A stretch of 64,000 bases of DNA from Hippophae tibetana (GCA_037013495.1 CM072807.1:14387001-14451000), one strand, 5' to 3'. Positions 49,100 to 61,175 are shown, numbered from the stretch's first letter. The notes: generated from the letters alone by a model not told the origin. Numbers and translations: made by a program.

Positions 49100-49925
49100 G
49101 ATGTAGAATACCAAACAACCACAATTATTCAATTTTGCAAAATAATCTCATTTATAAAATATTATTCTTTTTATTTATGAAAATATTTATTATTTATGTC
49201 TTCTCTCACCTATTATCATCCACCTCTATAATCTTTTTTCTCTTATCCTTTACACTACTATATTCGTTCATCAATAATACATAAACAACTCATTTGAGCA
49301 ATAACCCACCTCCACCATTCTCTTTGTCATACCCTTGACACCATCTTATTCTTTATCCTCCAACCGCCCTTCATTATTTACTATAGAATAATCCAAAACC
49401 GTAATTTTTATCAAAATTGTAGTTAGGCTACAACCGACTCATTTGAAGTACACATGTCTACCTTGATTGCTACTATCACTCATTCTCTTCAATCTCATTT
49501 ACCCCTTGATCTTTTTCAAAAATCTTATGTTCGATTAAAGTCACTTGCACGAGTTACGTGTGGATGGAAAGTGATTTTAATCGAACCTAAGATAGTTGGA
49601 AAAAGACGAAAAGATTAGATAGATAAGAGGAAATGAGATGGCAATAGAGATGATTACGAATAAAGATGAATACTTCAAATGAGATAGTGGTTACCTAACT
49701 CTAACTTTAGATTTTTTTGTATCAAATATCATAAAATAATTGTTGCTTAGGTGGTATTGATTGTTTTTGTATACACATCATAAAATAATTAATACTTTGA
49801 TAAATACAAAATTGTCTTTCTATAAATAAAAATATTTTTCTCAAAAATGAACCACTAATATACATTTTATTAGATAGTGGGGATTGAAAGAGTATAAGTT
49901 TGAAACAACTAAAGTATCTAATCTT
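49100..49925. mobile_element. Long foldback element, copy 1
   Basis: A large imperfect palindrome centred at about 49,557. Innermost arms are GTTCGATTAAAGTCACT (49,529-49,545) and AGTGATTTTAATCGAAC (49,569-49,585). Outer arms include GACTCATTTGAAGTACAC (about 49,437) against ATACTTCAAATGAGAT (about 49,668). The same order of blocks occurs at 61,470-62,380, including TTTTTATCAAAA, CTCATTTGAAG, CACC.TC..CATTATC and CAATTTTG, so the two are members of one family. No coding content. Long inverted repeats suggest a Mutator-like or foldback DNA element. Boundaries are approximate. Confidence 0.6.
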
Positions 49926-52512
49926 ATTTATGTTTATGGAATTTTCAACTAGTGTTACTTTGTCTTTGGTTCTCTGGTAAAAATAATAATAATTATCCTT
50001 CACATTTTTTAAGATTCGATATGTTATCATTTTAATGTCTTGTACTTTGAATTACTCAAAGAAATCTCTATATCGTTGCCCTGCCCTAGAAAATTTTTAA
50101 AAGCCATATTACCATACCAAAACATCCCATGTGCGTACAAACTTGTGCATAAGTTAAATATTTTTAGGAGCATTTTAACCTTTATACATTTTACGTTGTC
50201 AAACAAACAAGTTAGGCAACAATATTTGAGTAATATTATCTTATTTATTTTAATTTACAGGTCATTTTCATATTTATTTGAGTGAGATACATCATCTAAA
50301 TTTCAGACTTTTTTAAATTAATCTCAATAACAAAAATTTAATTTAAAAAAAATAATGATAACTTAACAATGGCAATGAATCTACTTTAAGATGTAAGATG
50401 TTTACTTGTTATTATTTTTCCATATTAAATTTAAGTTATATATTTTTAATATAAATTATTTTATTAATAATTTTAAGTTACATCTCATATAAAATAAATA
50501 GTTAAGATTTAAAAATAAATATACACAAATATAAAATTACAAATGGAAGATTTTAGTTAGTCTTTCGGTGATAATCACCCATATTATAATATATTTTATT
50601 TTCTTATAAAAGAAAAAAAAATATTTAGCATGAGATTTTATAAGCACGATGACATTTTATGACAAATTGACAACTCATCCTACATTAGTAGTAGAAGAAA
50701 TGGGATTTAAATATTAATAGTAGAAAAGAGAGAACGTGAGTTCGAGGAGATGGCTGACTGGCAGATAGGGCCTGCATTTTATACTAATTAGTACGAATAA
50801 TTTGAACAAAATTGCTAGAAAAATAACTAAATTATTAGTTGATTTTATAATTATAATTATAACTGTTATTAAAGTTTGAAGCCTAATTAAATAAATTATG
50901 TCATTTCATAATTTTAAAAATCAGTTAATGTTTTAGAATATATTATAAAATTAACTTAAATATATAACTCGTTTATTTAATGATTTTTAAAATAAACCTT
51001 TAGTACTATTAAGAAATTTATTTCTTATTTATCATAATGTATCTAAGTATAACCAACTGTTTCCATTTTTTAATATATTTTTTATTAACAATAATATTAT
51101 ATTAATGATACTTAAAACATAAAGTAAGGAAATTTAAGCATTCATTTCTTTGTCTTATTCATATTTTCTCTTAAAAACCTAAAAAACATATGTTTAATTG
51201 AACATATATATTTATTTTTTTAAAATTTTTAAGTGATACTCATAAGATTGATTTTAAACTTAATATCCAATGTTATATTTATACGGTAAATTATTTTCAA
51301 CAATATATTTAAAATAATACATATTAAAAATAATCAAATAAACATAAGTTTAAATATATCTTACAAAAAAAAAATCATATATAAATAATATTTTTTATAC
51401 ACATTAAACATACTAATTACACGAGTATCATAGATAACTCATAATAAACATTATTTAAAAAATTTAAAAAATTTGAACATATTATTTGTTTTTATTCACA
51501 AGATGTTATAAAAATTGGGAAAATTTTGAAAAAAAAAAGGGGTGTGGTTTAATTGGAGTGGGTGAGGATTAGATGTCACATTTTTTTCATATTTTTTTCA
51601 AATATATTATGTTATATCCAACGTGTACATTCAAATATTGTTTGACTGATGACTTATGTAATAAATTGACCTTATATATGTGAATAAATTTTTTTTAAAA
51701 TATTTGTTTATGATAAAAGGAGAAGAAAGCTATTTGTCTTTCTTATTGATTGACTAATACGAAAATTTTGTCTTTTCTATTTCTACGTTTGCTCGACATT
51801 CATCGATGAATGTTAAATGGGATAGGAACATTTTGATTGGTTTGTAGGAAGAATTTTTTGATTAGTTAGATAAGAGTTCTATTGACAAATCAACTCCACT
51901 ACAAGCAATTATTGTAATTTTGAGAAGAAAAAAAAGTAATATTGAAATAAAATGGAAAATAACACATTAGACTAAATAATAATGAAAATAGAAACAAACA
52001 ATGAGTCTTGAAACCTTTTTTAGATAAAACAATATTGAACATAATTTGAATATGTGAACAATATTGAAAAATATTATTATGATTAAGACAACAATACAAC
52101 GAGTGAGCTTTCAATAAATTTAAGTTTTAATTATAATTATATAAGTAGTATAATTATTAAAAATAAAAAAATAAAAATTGAAGAGGTTATAATTTAAATT
52201 TAAATTTTTATTTTTATTTTTTAAAGAGTAAATTAATGAATAAATTATTAAATTTAAGTTATTTATACAAACATATTATTTAATTTTAAAGCAATAATAA
52301 ATTGTTATTAATGTTACAAATCTAATTCAATTTAAAATCATAGTGTAACGTGAGTACCTGCCCAATAAATCAATGACCATAACATATCGTAAATACCATA
52401 AATTATATATATTTTTTAGATTATTCATTATGTTCTTATTCATTTCATCAAATTAAAAGATAAGTAGAAAAAATACAAAAATATTATATAACTTAATAAT
52501 ATTTAATGAAAT
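49926..52512. other. A+T-rich intergenic interval
   Basis: No gene or element recognised. A short, slightly more complex patch at about 50,725-50,790 (GTGAGTTCGAGGAGATGG) has no assignable function. Confidence 0.55.
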
Positions 52513-52980
52513 TAGGAATATCAATAGGATGAAACAGGATCAAAAGATGTTTTATTTAAAATCAAAACCATTGAGTATAAATATAGAAATCACCTATGGG
52601 TAACGATTAGTCGTTCGCAGCTCTAAAATCAAATTTCAATTTTTTCAAAAATATGAAATTTTAATGAAAAAAATGTTTATAAGTTAAAAATAATATGTTA
52701 TATATATTTAATATATTTTATTTTATTTTTCTTTATAAATATTAAATTATAAGTATTGTTACCTCTACTTCTATAAAAATATAATATTTAATAAAATATA
52801 AATTTATAATTTTATATATCGGAGTCGTAATACTCCACCCCAAAATCAAAACCGAATACAATAATTTAAATAAAATAATAACAAAACCAAATAATAGAAC
52901 AAAAATTTACCACCTAAAAGAAAATATAATTGGTTATTATCTATAGTTATTCGAACATGTAAAAAAATTTGACATCCCTA
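52513..52980. mobile_element. hAT-type MITE with 8-bp target duplication
   Basis: Left end TAGGAATATCAATAGG and right end TTTGACATCCCTA form inverted termini (TAGGRATRTCAA). Flanks are AATGAAAT (52,505-52,512) and AATAAAAT (52,981-52,988), an 8-bp duplication with one mismatch, as expected for hAT-superfamily insertions. It is 468 bp with no coding capacity, and is a different family from the MITEs at 23,594 and 57,275. Confidence 0.72.
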
Positions 52981-53149
52981 AATAAAATCCAATTGAACGG
53001 ATTTTAATATTGAATGGATATAAATGAATGCAATTCAAATTAAAAAAAAATTAATATGAAATAATAAAATGGATTGTAGTTGCTTTATTCTATTATATGT
53101 TGAACAAATCTATTTGTTTAAATTAATAGGTATATTGTAGTATTTTGTA

Positions 53150-56100
53150 TGTAATTTAATATATAAATGTTAAAATAAAGAAAAATATTTGAAATATGTT
53201 TATCACATTTTTTGAAGCCTAAATGAATATCATTTATTTGATATTATTTAAATTAAAGAAAAAGATAATGGAAAATAAATAAGTTTGAATTGGTCAAAAA
53301 TCTCGTTGCTATCTGATTATGCAGTGACAAAAACACAATTTTTCTCACATTCTTTCCTATAAATAGGATCCATTTATAACAAAAAAAAAAAAAAGCTTCC
53401 AAATTGCATTTTCATCAACTTTCTCTCCCCTTTTTTCTGTAGATTTTTATATTTTTAGCTTTCAGAATTTATTTAATTCTTCTCTCAATTTTGAGGAAGA
53501 ACATGTTTATATTTTAGTAATTTTAAGTTTTCGATTCAACAAATTATGGAGTACAATTACTATGAGAGTTCTTCTAGTCTTAGAATCAAATTTTCAAAGT
53601 TGTATAAGGATATTGTTAAGGTATTAATTATATTTCTTTTATAGTCCACATATCTGTGTTGCTTTTTTATGTTATTTTTTATTTGTCTGTGATTAATTTT
53701 AACATGTCTAGCTGATAGTAAATATGATATAATAATAACGTAGTTATGCTTGCAAAATATTGAATGGGTAAAATATTTTCTTAAAATAAATTAATTTTAT
53801 CTTTATTCAAGATTTTTATAAAGAATGTTATTTGAAAGAGTACATTACTCTTAATAACAAACTTAATATGAGAGTTAAAATTAAGATTTAATTACCTGGA
53901 CTTAATTTGGAGTAATACTCTTTTATTTTAGATTTAATTATTTGGATATTTAAAGCGAAACTTTATTTCAAAGATTTTTTATAAAAAATTATTATTTGAA
54001 AATTTACTAACAACATATTTTCTTAAATAGTTTTAAAACATAAAAATTGCTTTTCAGATAGTTAAATTCTTAAGTTTAATTTAGACACCTTGAATAAAGT
54101 CTAATTAACTTACTCCGCTTAAAGCTATGATTAGATGGTTTGATATTTTTTTTATAAATAAAGCTTAAATTTAATATTAAATTAACTATAGCCCCACATC
54201 TAAGGATATTAGTTAATTAATATTAAACAAAAGAATTTGACTCACACCTAAAACACTTTCATACCAAAAAGAAAAAATTAATAAATATTAATTATATATT
54301 TAACAACCTAGATAATATGAGTAAACATAATTACTAAATTATTATATCTATTATTCTCTAGTGTTTATAAATGTATTAAATTGCATGACTATTTGTTGAA
54401 TCCATGTCTCTCTTTATCTTTATGTATTATATTAGTTTTTTTTTCAAAAAACCAAATTATTGTGAGAGAATATTTAGGTTTAATTTGGTTTTTAAAATTT
54501 GAATAATATTTAAAAATCACACAATATTATTTCATGGAATCGACCTTAGAGTACACTTATCATTTTTATAAATTATTTGTACACTTACGAGAATTAATAA
54601 AATTTGAAATGGATAAATATTTACAAATTCGAAATTATCCTCAATTTCATTCATCAATATTTTGTTGACGCTGCTGAAGAAGTAACGGTGATTTATATCA
54701 TTATCAAATCTTAAAAACTTTATGTGATATAAATATTATGATCTTTATTTTTAGAATTTAATTTCAAATAAAAAATAAAAAAATCTAAAAATATATTAGA
54801 TTTTAATATTAAGTTTATAAACATAAAAAATTAGATATAAGAAAGAATATAAATTAATACCTAAATTATTTATCATACATATTAAAAAAATTATAAAGAA
54901 AATATGTTAGTTTTAAATTCAAATTTAATTCTTTAAAAAATAATCTAAATTTTTTGAATAAATATTTGTGATTTACTATTCATAAAAATTTTAAATTAAA
55001 AAAAATATAAATAAACAATAAAATTTTAAAAAATAATCAAAAATCAAGAGCTATTGTTCCGTGAATAGTAAATCAAAAATTAAAAATCAAAAACCAAAAA
55101 CTATTGTTTCGTGAATAGTAAACAAAATTTTTTAAAAATAAAAAATAAAAAATACATCTTACATTTGAATTTAATTTCAATTTAAAATGTATAAAATAAA
55201 ATAAAAATTATTTTTTAATTAATTTTATTTTAAATTTCATTATCTAAATAAATAAAAAATATTAATAATTAATTAAATAAATTTTAATTTAATTATTAAA
55301 TTTCAATAAATAATATTTAATTAATGAGAAAAAACTTGAGCTCGTATCGAACTGAGTTTGATGCGGTGTAGAAAAACATTTTGTCGTGGCTCCATTAAAG
55401 AAAAAAACTAACTGTGTAATAATATAAAAGTAAAGATTTAAAGGAATTTTATCGAGTAGATTAGTTTTTGGAAGCCTTTGTGCTACTAGTTTTTCATATG
55501 AACGTTGCTCTGTCTAGGAATATGATTTTTAAGTATACTGTGTCCCACCATTCTTTCTTGAGAGCACTATTGTTTAATACTGATTATGTTATTTAACTTA
55601 GAGATTAACTTAACTTGGGATAGAGAGTGAAAAAATGTATGCATGTCATATTGTGAGCAAAACCCTCAATTACACCTAAATTACCACCACTGAGAAAGAA
55701 TTCTTGGCTATTGTGTTTTCTTTAGACAAATTTAGGTCTTACTTAGTTGATTCGAAAGTAATTGTACATTCTGATCACACTGCTTTGAGATATATACTAA
55801 GTAAACCTAATGCAAAGTCAAGATTAATCAAGTGGGTCTTACTCTTACAAGAATTTGACTTAAAAATCAAAGATAAGAAGAACAATAAAAACTTAGTAGC
55901 TGACTATTTATCTACGTTAATTTCTGACTTCAATTCTCTTGAAGGTGAGAGTAAAGAAGATATAGGTGAAACCTTTTCTGATGAATAGTTATTTTCAGTA
56001 GGTCCAAACCTTTGGTATGTAAATATTGTTAACTATCTGGCCACTGCTGTTTTGAGACCCGACATTTCTTCTCAAGAAAAGAAAAGGTTTCTTACTTATT

Positions 56101-57808
56101 ACAAGCAATACTTTGGGGATGACCCTTATTTACTCATAATTGGTCAAGATCAAGTCATCCGAAGGTGTGTGCCTAAAGAAGAACATAAGAGCATTTTGAT
56201 ATTTTTTCATGAACTTCATTGTGGAGGCCTTTTAGTGGTAAGAAAATTGCCCTAAAGGTATCACAATCTAGATTCTATTTGCCAACTCTTTTCAAAAATG
56301 CTACTATGTTTTGTGTAGAATGTGATCAATGTCAAAGAACATGAAACATACGAAAAAGAGTTGAAATGCCTTTGACATCTAATTTAGTTGTTGAATTCTT
56401 TAATGTATAGGAAATTGACTTTGTGGTTCCTTTTCACTCATCCAATGATTTAAAATATATCTTGGTTTCTATATATTATGTATCTAAGTAGGTAGAAGCT
56501 ATACCCACTAAAACCAATTATGCAAATGTTGTTGTGAAATTTATTAAGAATTTGATATTTAGTAGATTCGGGAAGCCTAGAGTAATACTAAGTGATAGAG
56601 GTAGCCATTTTTGCACTAGACTCTTTGATAGAGTACTAAAGAAGTACAATGTTTTCCATAGAGTGACAACTCATTATCATTCTTAAACTTTTAGTCATGT
56701 GGAAGTAAGTAATAGAAAAAAAAAATTGGAACGCATCGTGCGTCCTTCAAGAAATGACTAGGATATCAAGTTGAATGATGTCTTATAGGCATACCGCATA
56801 GCTAACAAAACACACATTGAGATGAGAAATATTTTGACATTGAGAACAATGTAGATTCTAGATTAGGGGTGAGTATATAAAAGATACACATTTTACACTT
56901 TTTTTATTCTTAGATAATTTAAACAATTTTCACATAATTTTATTTATTACTTTTATTTGTAATTTATTTCTTTAGTAATTTTTATTTTTTTTAAAGTAAT
57001 TTTAAAAAATTTCTCAAAAATTGATAATGTCTTAGAATATGAATAAACATAATTATTGAATTATTATATCTATTATTCTCCATTGTTTATGAATGTATTA
57101 AATTGTATCAATATTTTTTGAATCCATGTCTATCTTTTATCTTTATGCATTAGATTAGTTTTTTTCAAAAAATCAAATCATTATGATACAATGTTTATGT
57201 TTAATTTTATTTTTAAAATTTGAATAATATTTTAAAAACATACAATATTACTTTCTTGAATCGACCTTTAGAGTTAGGGATGGGCACGGTTACAAGCGGG
57301 ACAAATATAACTATCCTTAAATTGAATTATAAAATCTGTATTTGAAATCACCCGAAAACCGTTACCCATTTAGGAAGATTTTTTACCCACGGATAGCGGT
57401 TCGGAAAGGTTATTAAAAAATACACAAAAAAACTTGTTTTCAAACTTTTTAAAAATTTATTAATAAATCCTAATTTTTAATTAATATATAAATTAATTTA
57501 ATAAATATATAAATTAATTAAATAAATATAATTAATTTTAGGTACGGACGAGTACGGTTATCAATATAACTATACCGGTTGTTTCATGTCCAATTTTTAC
57601 TTGAAATCGTACCGTTCTCAAAATTTATCGAATAAAAATCGAACTAATGGTGCGAATAACTATGAATAATCGAACCCGTAATTTTTTCTCATCCCTATTG
57701 AGAGTATATTTATTATTTCTATAAATGATATATATACTTGCAATAATTAATAAAATTTAAAATAAATAAATATTTACAAAATCGATATTATCTTTATTTC
57801 GTTCATCA
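53150..57808 (+). mobile_element. Athila-lineage Ty3/gypsy fossil with LTR remnants
   Basis: The upstream LTR (about 53,150-54,656) has a TATA box (CTATAAATAGG, about 53,358-53,368) and ends ..TTCATCA. A primer-site-like TTGACGCTGCTGAAGAAG (from 54,664) follows, resembling the TTGGCGCCGTTGCCGGGG site of Athila elements. RNase H (55,704-55,988) shows [15 protein letters not shown] and [14 protein letters not shown]; the integrase zinc-finger region (56,052-56,255) shows VIRRCVPKEE; the integrase core (56,380-56,820) shows SDRGSHF-like and RVTTHYH motifs. The landmark ACATTGAGAACAATGTAG is at 56,836. The downstream LTR is represented by its 3' part (about 57,040-57,808), interrupted by a MITE. 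Much of gag and RT is missing; heavily broken and old. Confidence 0.78.
57275..57697. mobile_element. hAT-type MITE inside the downstream Athila LTR
   Basis: Ends TAGGGATGGG.. and ..CTCATCCCTA form the terminal inverted repeat; it is 423 bp with no coding region. Flanks are TTTAGAGT (57,267-57,274) and TTGAGAGT (57,698-57,705), an 8-bp duplication with one mismatch. The sister LTR at 54,541-54,570 shows the uninterrupted sequence CGACCTTAGAGTACACTTAT, which acts as an empty site and fixes both boundaries. The copy at 23,594 belongs to the same family. Confidence 0.88.
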
Positions 57809-58288
57809 AACAACAAAATTTTAAACAATAAAAATATATAAGTTAGATATAACAATGCTATTTTATATTTGCAAGTTATAAGAGTTTTATTTTTATTGTC
57901 TTTTCATAATTGTTATTTTTTAAACCACAACTCTCAACTTTTTTTTAACAACAAATAATAAAATTAAAATAATAATGTTGTTATAATTTTTTTTATTATT
58001 ACACTAAAAATATACTTAGAAATCTATTTTATTTTTAATATTAATATTATTAGATAAAATTATTATTAATAAAATATTATTTTATAAATAACTATTTGCA
58101 TTAAGTAGAACTACTTAAAATTAATAAAAAGTAAAAAAAAAAACAGTTACTCTTATATTAAAAATTATAAGTTAGTATTTTTAAAAAATACTTTACATTA
58201 ATCATATTTATATTCTATATCATATATTTATTTTTTTATAAAAATAAATTAATAATCTCGAATCTTATTAACTAAAATTATAAATTAC
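57809..58288. other. A+T-rich upstream region of the MORN gene
   Basis: No coding sequence or element recognised. It separates the Athila LTR end from the candidate core promoter, so the host gene has under 500 bases of apparently unique upstream DNA before transposon sequence starts. Confidence 0.5.
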
Positions 58289-58295
58289 TATATAG
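58289..58295 (+). promoter_or_regulatory. Candidate TATA box of the MORN gene
   Basis: TATATAG at the border between A+T-rich upstream DNA and the CT-rich leader. Transcription would be expected to start about 30 bases further on, near 58,320. Placement is by motif and context only. Confidence 0.4.
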
Positions 58296-58450
58296 TCACA
58301 TGCTCTTCTCACTTTGTTACAATATTTCTCCCGTCGACACCATCTCGTAAATTCAATCCAACGAGGCGACTATGAAACTCTTGAACTTCAAGTTTTCATC
58401 CTACGGTGAAAATTGAATCTTACTCCCCCCTCTTCTCAATTACACGATAA

Positions 58451-58528
58451 ATGATAATCAAAGCTCTGCTCATTATTCACTCCCCTCTTATCCTTCTCTC
58501 TCTAACCGATATTCTGTTCTCTCTCTAA
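58451..58528 (+). other. Possible upstream ORF 1 in the 5' leader
   Basis: ATG at 58,451 opens 25 codons before a stop at 58,526-58,528. It is transcribed only if the start site lies near the candidate TATA box. The peptide is hydrophobic (Leu/Ile-rich) and its reading frame runs through the duplicated CT-rich motif. Confidence 0.3.
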
Positions 58529-58541
58529 CCGATACTCTGTT
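58496..58541 (+). repeat. Two tandem 23-bp CT-rich units in the 5' leader
   Basis: CTCTCTCTAACCGATATTCT plus GTT is followed directly by the same unit with one change (ATACTCT). This is part of a pyrimidine-rich leader typical of plant 5' UTRs. Confidence 0.85.
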
Positions 58542-58636
58542 TTCTCTCTATTTTTCTGAATATTTTTTTCCTGTGAAATTTTCCTGTGCTAAACAGCGCG
58601 TAATCAATCGAAACAGTTTGTTGTGAGCTTCCGGAT

Positions 58637-58708
58637 ATGTTGTCAGAGGCTTATAGAACAGCAACGTTGTTCACGATTAGAATTTCACGGTATTGGAAAG
58701 CTAATTAA
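58637..58708 (+). other. Upstream ORF 2 in the 5' leader
   Basis: ATG at 58,637 opens 23 codons (MLSEAYRTATLFTIRISRYW, then three more) ending with TAA at 58,706-58,708, 55 bases before the main start. It would be read by scanning ribosomes before the main ORF and could lower its translation. This is inference from position; conservation is unknown. Confidence 0.45.
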
Positions 58709-58763
58709 AGAGACATAAAATTGGACGGCGGTGATTAAGTTAGTAGGACCTTGTAACGAGAAA

Positions 58764-61048
58764 ATGGACGGTCAGATGAGCCTAGCGGCGAAGCTTACGA
58801 GGACGCAGTCTTCGCTCCTCCGGTCATCACCCACTTTCCGATCATCTATTCACAGTCTCTCTTCGGTAACAGATATGGACGTTATCACAGCCCAAGTCGA
58901 AGAAGTAAAGCTGAAAAAGCCACTTCGGTCTGGTTCGATCCCACGCACCTGGTCTCACCGGTTCACTCTCCAGTTTTACGCTGTGGTTTCTCTCTCTCTT
59001 CTCAGCCTTTTCTTATTTTTCTTCTTATACCTTAGAAGGGAAGAGATACTAACTTCGGAGAACTTACTCTTGGCTTTGATTTTTGTGGCTGTGACGCTTT
59101 TCTTGGCGAGTAAAAACAAAGGTCTGATCCATCATAGTTTCTCAATTATCAAACACTCCTGGGATGAGAATGCGAAGCGACTCGGATTCTCCGGGAACAA
59201 TTATAAGCCAGTTGAGTGGTTCATTGGTGATCCAATCAAAACCAGCAAAGACGAGATAGATAGGCGGATTATTCGAGAAGGGGTTGAGTTCTACAGTAAT
59301 GGGGATGTCTATGAGGGCGAGTTCCATAATGGCAAGTGTAATGGAAGTGGTGTTTACAATTACTTTGTGAATGGGAGATATGAGGGGGATTGGATCGACG
59401 GGAGGTACGATGGGTATGGCATAGAGATCTGGGTTAGAGGTAGTAGATATAAAGGACAATATAGACGGGGCTTGAGACATGGTCATGGAGTTTATAAATT
59501 TTATACTGGAGATTGCTATGCAGGGAAGTGGTTTAATGGGCAAAGCTATGGTCTTGGAGTGCAGAGTTGCTCCGATGGTAGCTGCTATATTGGGGAGTTC
59601 AAGTGCGGTGTCAAGCATGGCCTTGGTTGCTACCATTTCAGGTTATATCCTGCTCTGATAAAGTCTTTCCTTATCAATTCCTTTTTGTTAAAAATCTTCA
59701 TCACGAATACTTTTGGGAAGGGGTTGGTGGTTTAGTATTGATCTTATTTCTTAATGTATATTACCACTTACAAGTACAATTTGAATATTTTTTCTGTTTG
59801 TGTTCATTTAGTTGTATTATCTGGACTTGAGTCCTAAAAGTTTGAGTGAGTTCTTAAGCTTTAGTTGATTTTTTTTGTGGAGTTGTTGGGACATTATTAT
59901 GTTAGTCTTTGACTTGTATTTTCGTCCTGGCTCTTTTTGCGAAGAATAAAACAGTGGAAAGTTAGTTGATTTTTCAGTCCAATTTTTTGGTTTCTTTACT
60001 TTTAATACCCTTTTTTATCCAAATTTTGAGTTATTATCTTATTAGTATATCATTTAAAAATGTATCAATTTTATTTAATTTATTATTTTATTGATGATTT
60101 TTTATTTGTATAATAATACCGATATTCAAATTATATTTTCAAACAATTAATTAATTAAACAATATTTAGATGATATTTTTAAATAATCAATTAATTGATT
60201 ATCTTAAAAAAAAAATTAATATTGTAGGTGTATTATTACATATATAAAAAATTTCTAATTAAATGATAAATTATATCAAATTAATACATTTTTTTAAATT
60301 GAGATTAGGGTACCTATTATTCTATGAAAAGCTAGAATCTTTACCGGCTTTGTTTGTGTACCAAAAATTACTTGCCTAGAGCTCTGTTGGTACGCGTATG
60401 ACATCCGAGATCAATTATGTCTTTTGATTTTAATCTTCAATTGGAAGAAAAGCTAATTGGTGTGAATTTTCTTTGAAAGTGTAATACTCTTTAGACATCC
60501 AAAGACCAAGATTAATTGTGTTGGATTTTAATCTGATGGTGACAATTCATGTGCTTTGTTACAGAAATGGGGATAGATATGCCGGGGAATATTTTGGAGA
60601 CAAAATCCACGGATTTGGGGTCTATCACTTTGCTAATGGTCATTGTTACGAAGGGGCGTGGCACGAAGGCTGCAGGCAAGGCTATGGCATATACGTTTTC
60701 CGTAATGGCGATACAAGATGTGGTGAATGGGATGCTGGCATGCTTAAGCACCCTCTACCTCCGCTAACAGATGCAGTTCTTAGAGCCGTGCAGGTATTGA
60801 AGTTATGCTGATCAACAATTTTCACCTTCTTGTTTTCATTTCATGCTTCTAACTTGATTGTGCTTGTGACTTTTGTATCTCAGTCTGCTAGAAAAGCAGC
60901 AGAAAATGCTATTAAAATACAGCGAGTTGATGAACAAGTGAACAAGTCAGTCATGTGTGCCAATAGAGCGGCCCATGCTGCTAGAGTTGCCGCCGTAAAA
61001 GCTGTCCAGAACCAGGTGGACAGGAAATTATGCAACACAAATGTTTAA
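58764..61048 (+). CDS. Membrane-anchored MORN-repeat protein (3 coding exons, 423 aa)
   Basis: Coding exons are 58,764-59,641, 60,565-60,793 and 60,884-61,048; both introns have GT..AG ends and the joins keep frame. The start is the ATG at 58,764 (context GAAAATGG); the open frame reaches further upstream but only through a GTG. The protein has a Ser-rich N-terminus (about 1-66), two hydrophobic segments (about 69-90 and 100-116), then MORN repeats from about 181 to 375: seven full units, such as DVYEGEFHNGKCNGSGVYNY and GRYEGDWIDGRYDGYGIE, plus one degenerate unit. An Ala-rich, probably helical tail (AARKAA- and AAHAARVAAVKAV-like) closes it. Length and layout match the plant family that includes Arabidopsis At1g77660/At4g17080, often labelled 'SET7/9 family' because of the MORN repeats; there is no SET domain, so methyltransferase activity is not supported. 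MORN repeats commonly bind lipids or proteins at membranes. A membrane role is inferred; the specific function is unknown. Confidence 0.93.
59642..60564 (+). other. Intron 1 of the MORN gene
   Basis: 923 bases, donor TTTCAG|GTTATA and acceptor TTGTTACAG|AAATGG. It splits an Arg codon at the end of the fifth MORN unit (phase 2). A+T-rich with poly-T tracts, and no element recognised inside. Confidence 0.9.
60794..60883 (+). other. Intron 2 of the MORN gene
   Basis: 90 bases, donor GTGCAG|GTATTG and acceptor TATCTCAG|TCTGCT, phase 0. It separates the MORN region from the Ala-rich C-terminal helix exon. Confidence 0.9.
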
Positions 61049-61169
61049 GAGAAGACTGATTGTCAAATTGTAAATTTTTGCCTTTTTTTCTTTGGGAATG
61101 GTTCCTCTAAGTCTTTTTCTGTACTAATCTTTATTACAAATGATTTTTTTTCTTTTTAATTTTATTTAT

Positions 61170-61175
61170 AATAAA
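61170..61175 (+). terminator. Poly(A) signal candidate
   Basis: AATAAA 122 bases after the stop codon of the MORN gene, in a U-rich 3' region as usual for plant transcripts. Confidence 0.55.

Noticed and set aside
53547-53621. Apparent first exon: ATG followed by 25 codons (MEYNYYESSSSLRIKF..) and a GT donor, downstream of a TATA box at about 53,360
   Set aside because: The surrounding 1.5 kb aligns with Athila-type LTRs A and B, so the TATA box and the frame belong to an LTR. No following exon was found.
58731-58763. Upstream extension of the MORN gene to the open-frame start
   Set aside because: The frame opens with GTG, which is not a normal start for a plant nuclear gene; the ATG at 58,764 has a good context.
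59142-59636. Minus-strand 164-codon open frame
   Set aside because: It is the antisense shadow of MORN exon 1; its regular composition mirrors the Gly/Tyr codons of the repeats.
58764-61048. Histone H3K4 methyltransferase (SET7/9) activity
   Set aside because: Only MORN repeats are shared with SET7/9; no SET domain motifs are present in any of the three exons.
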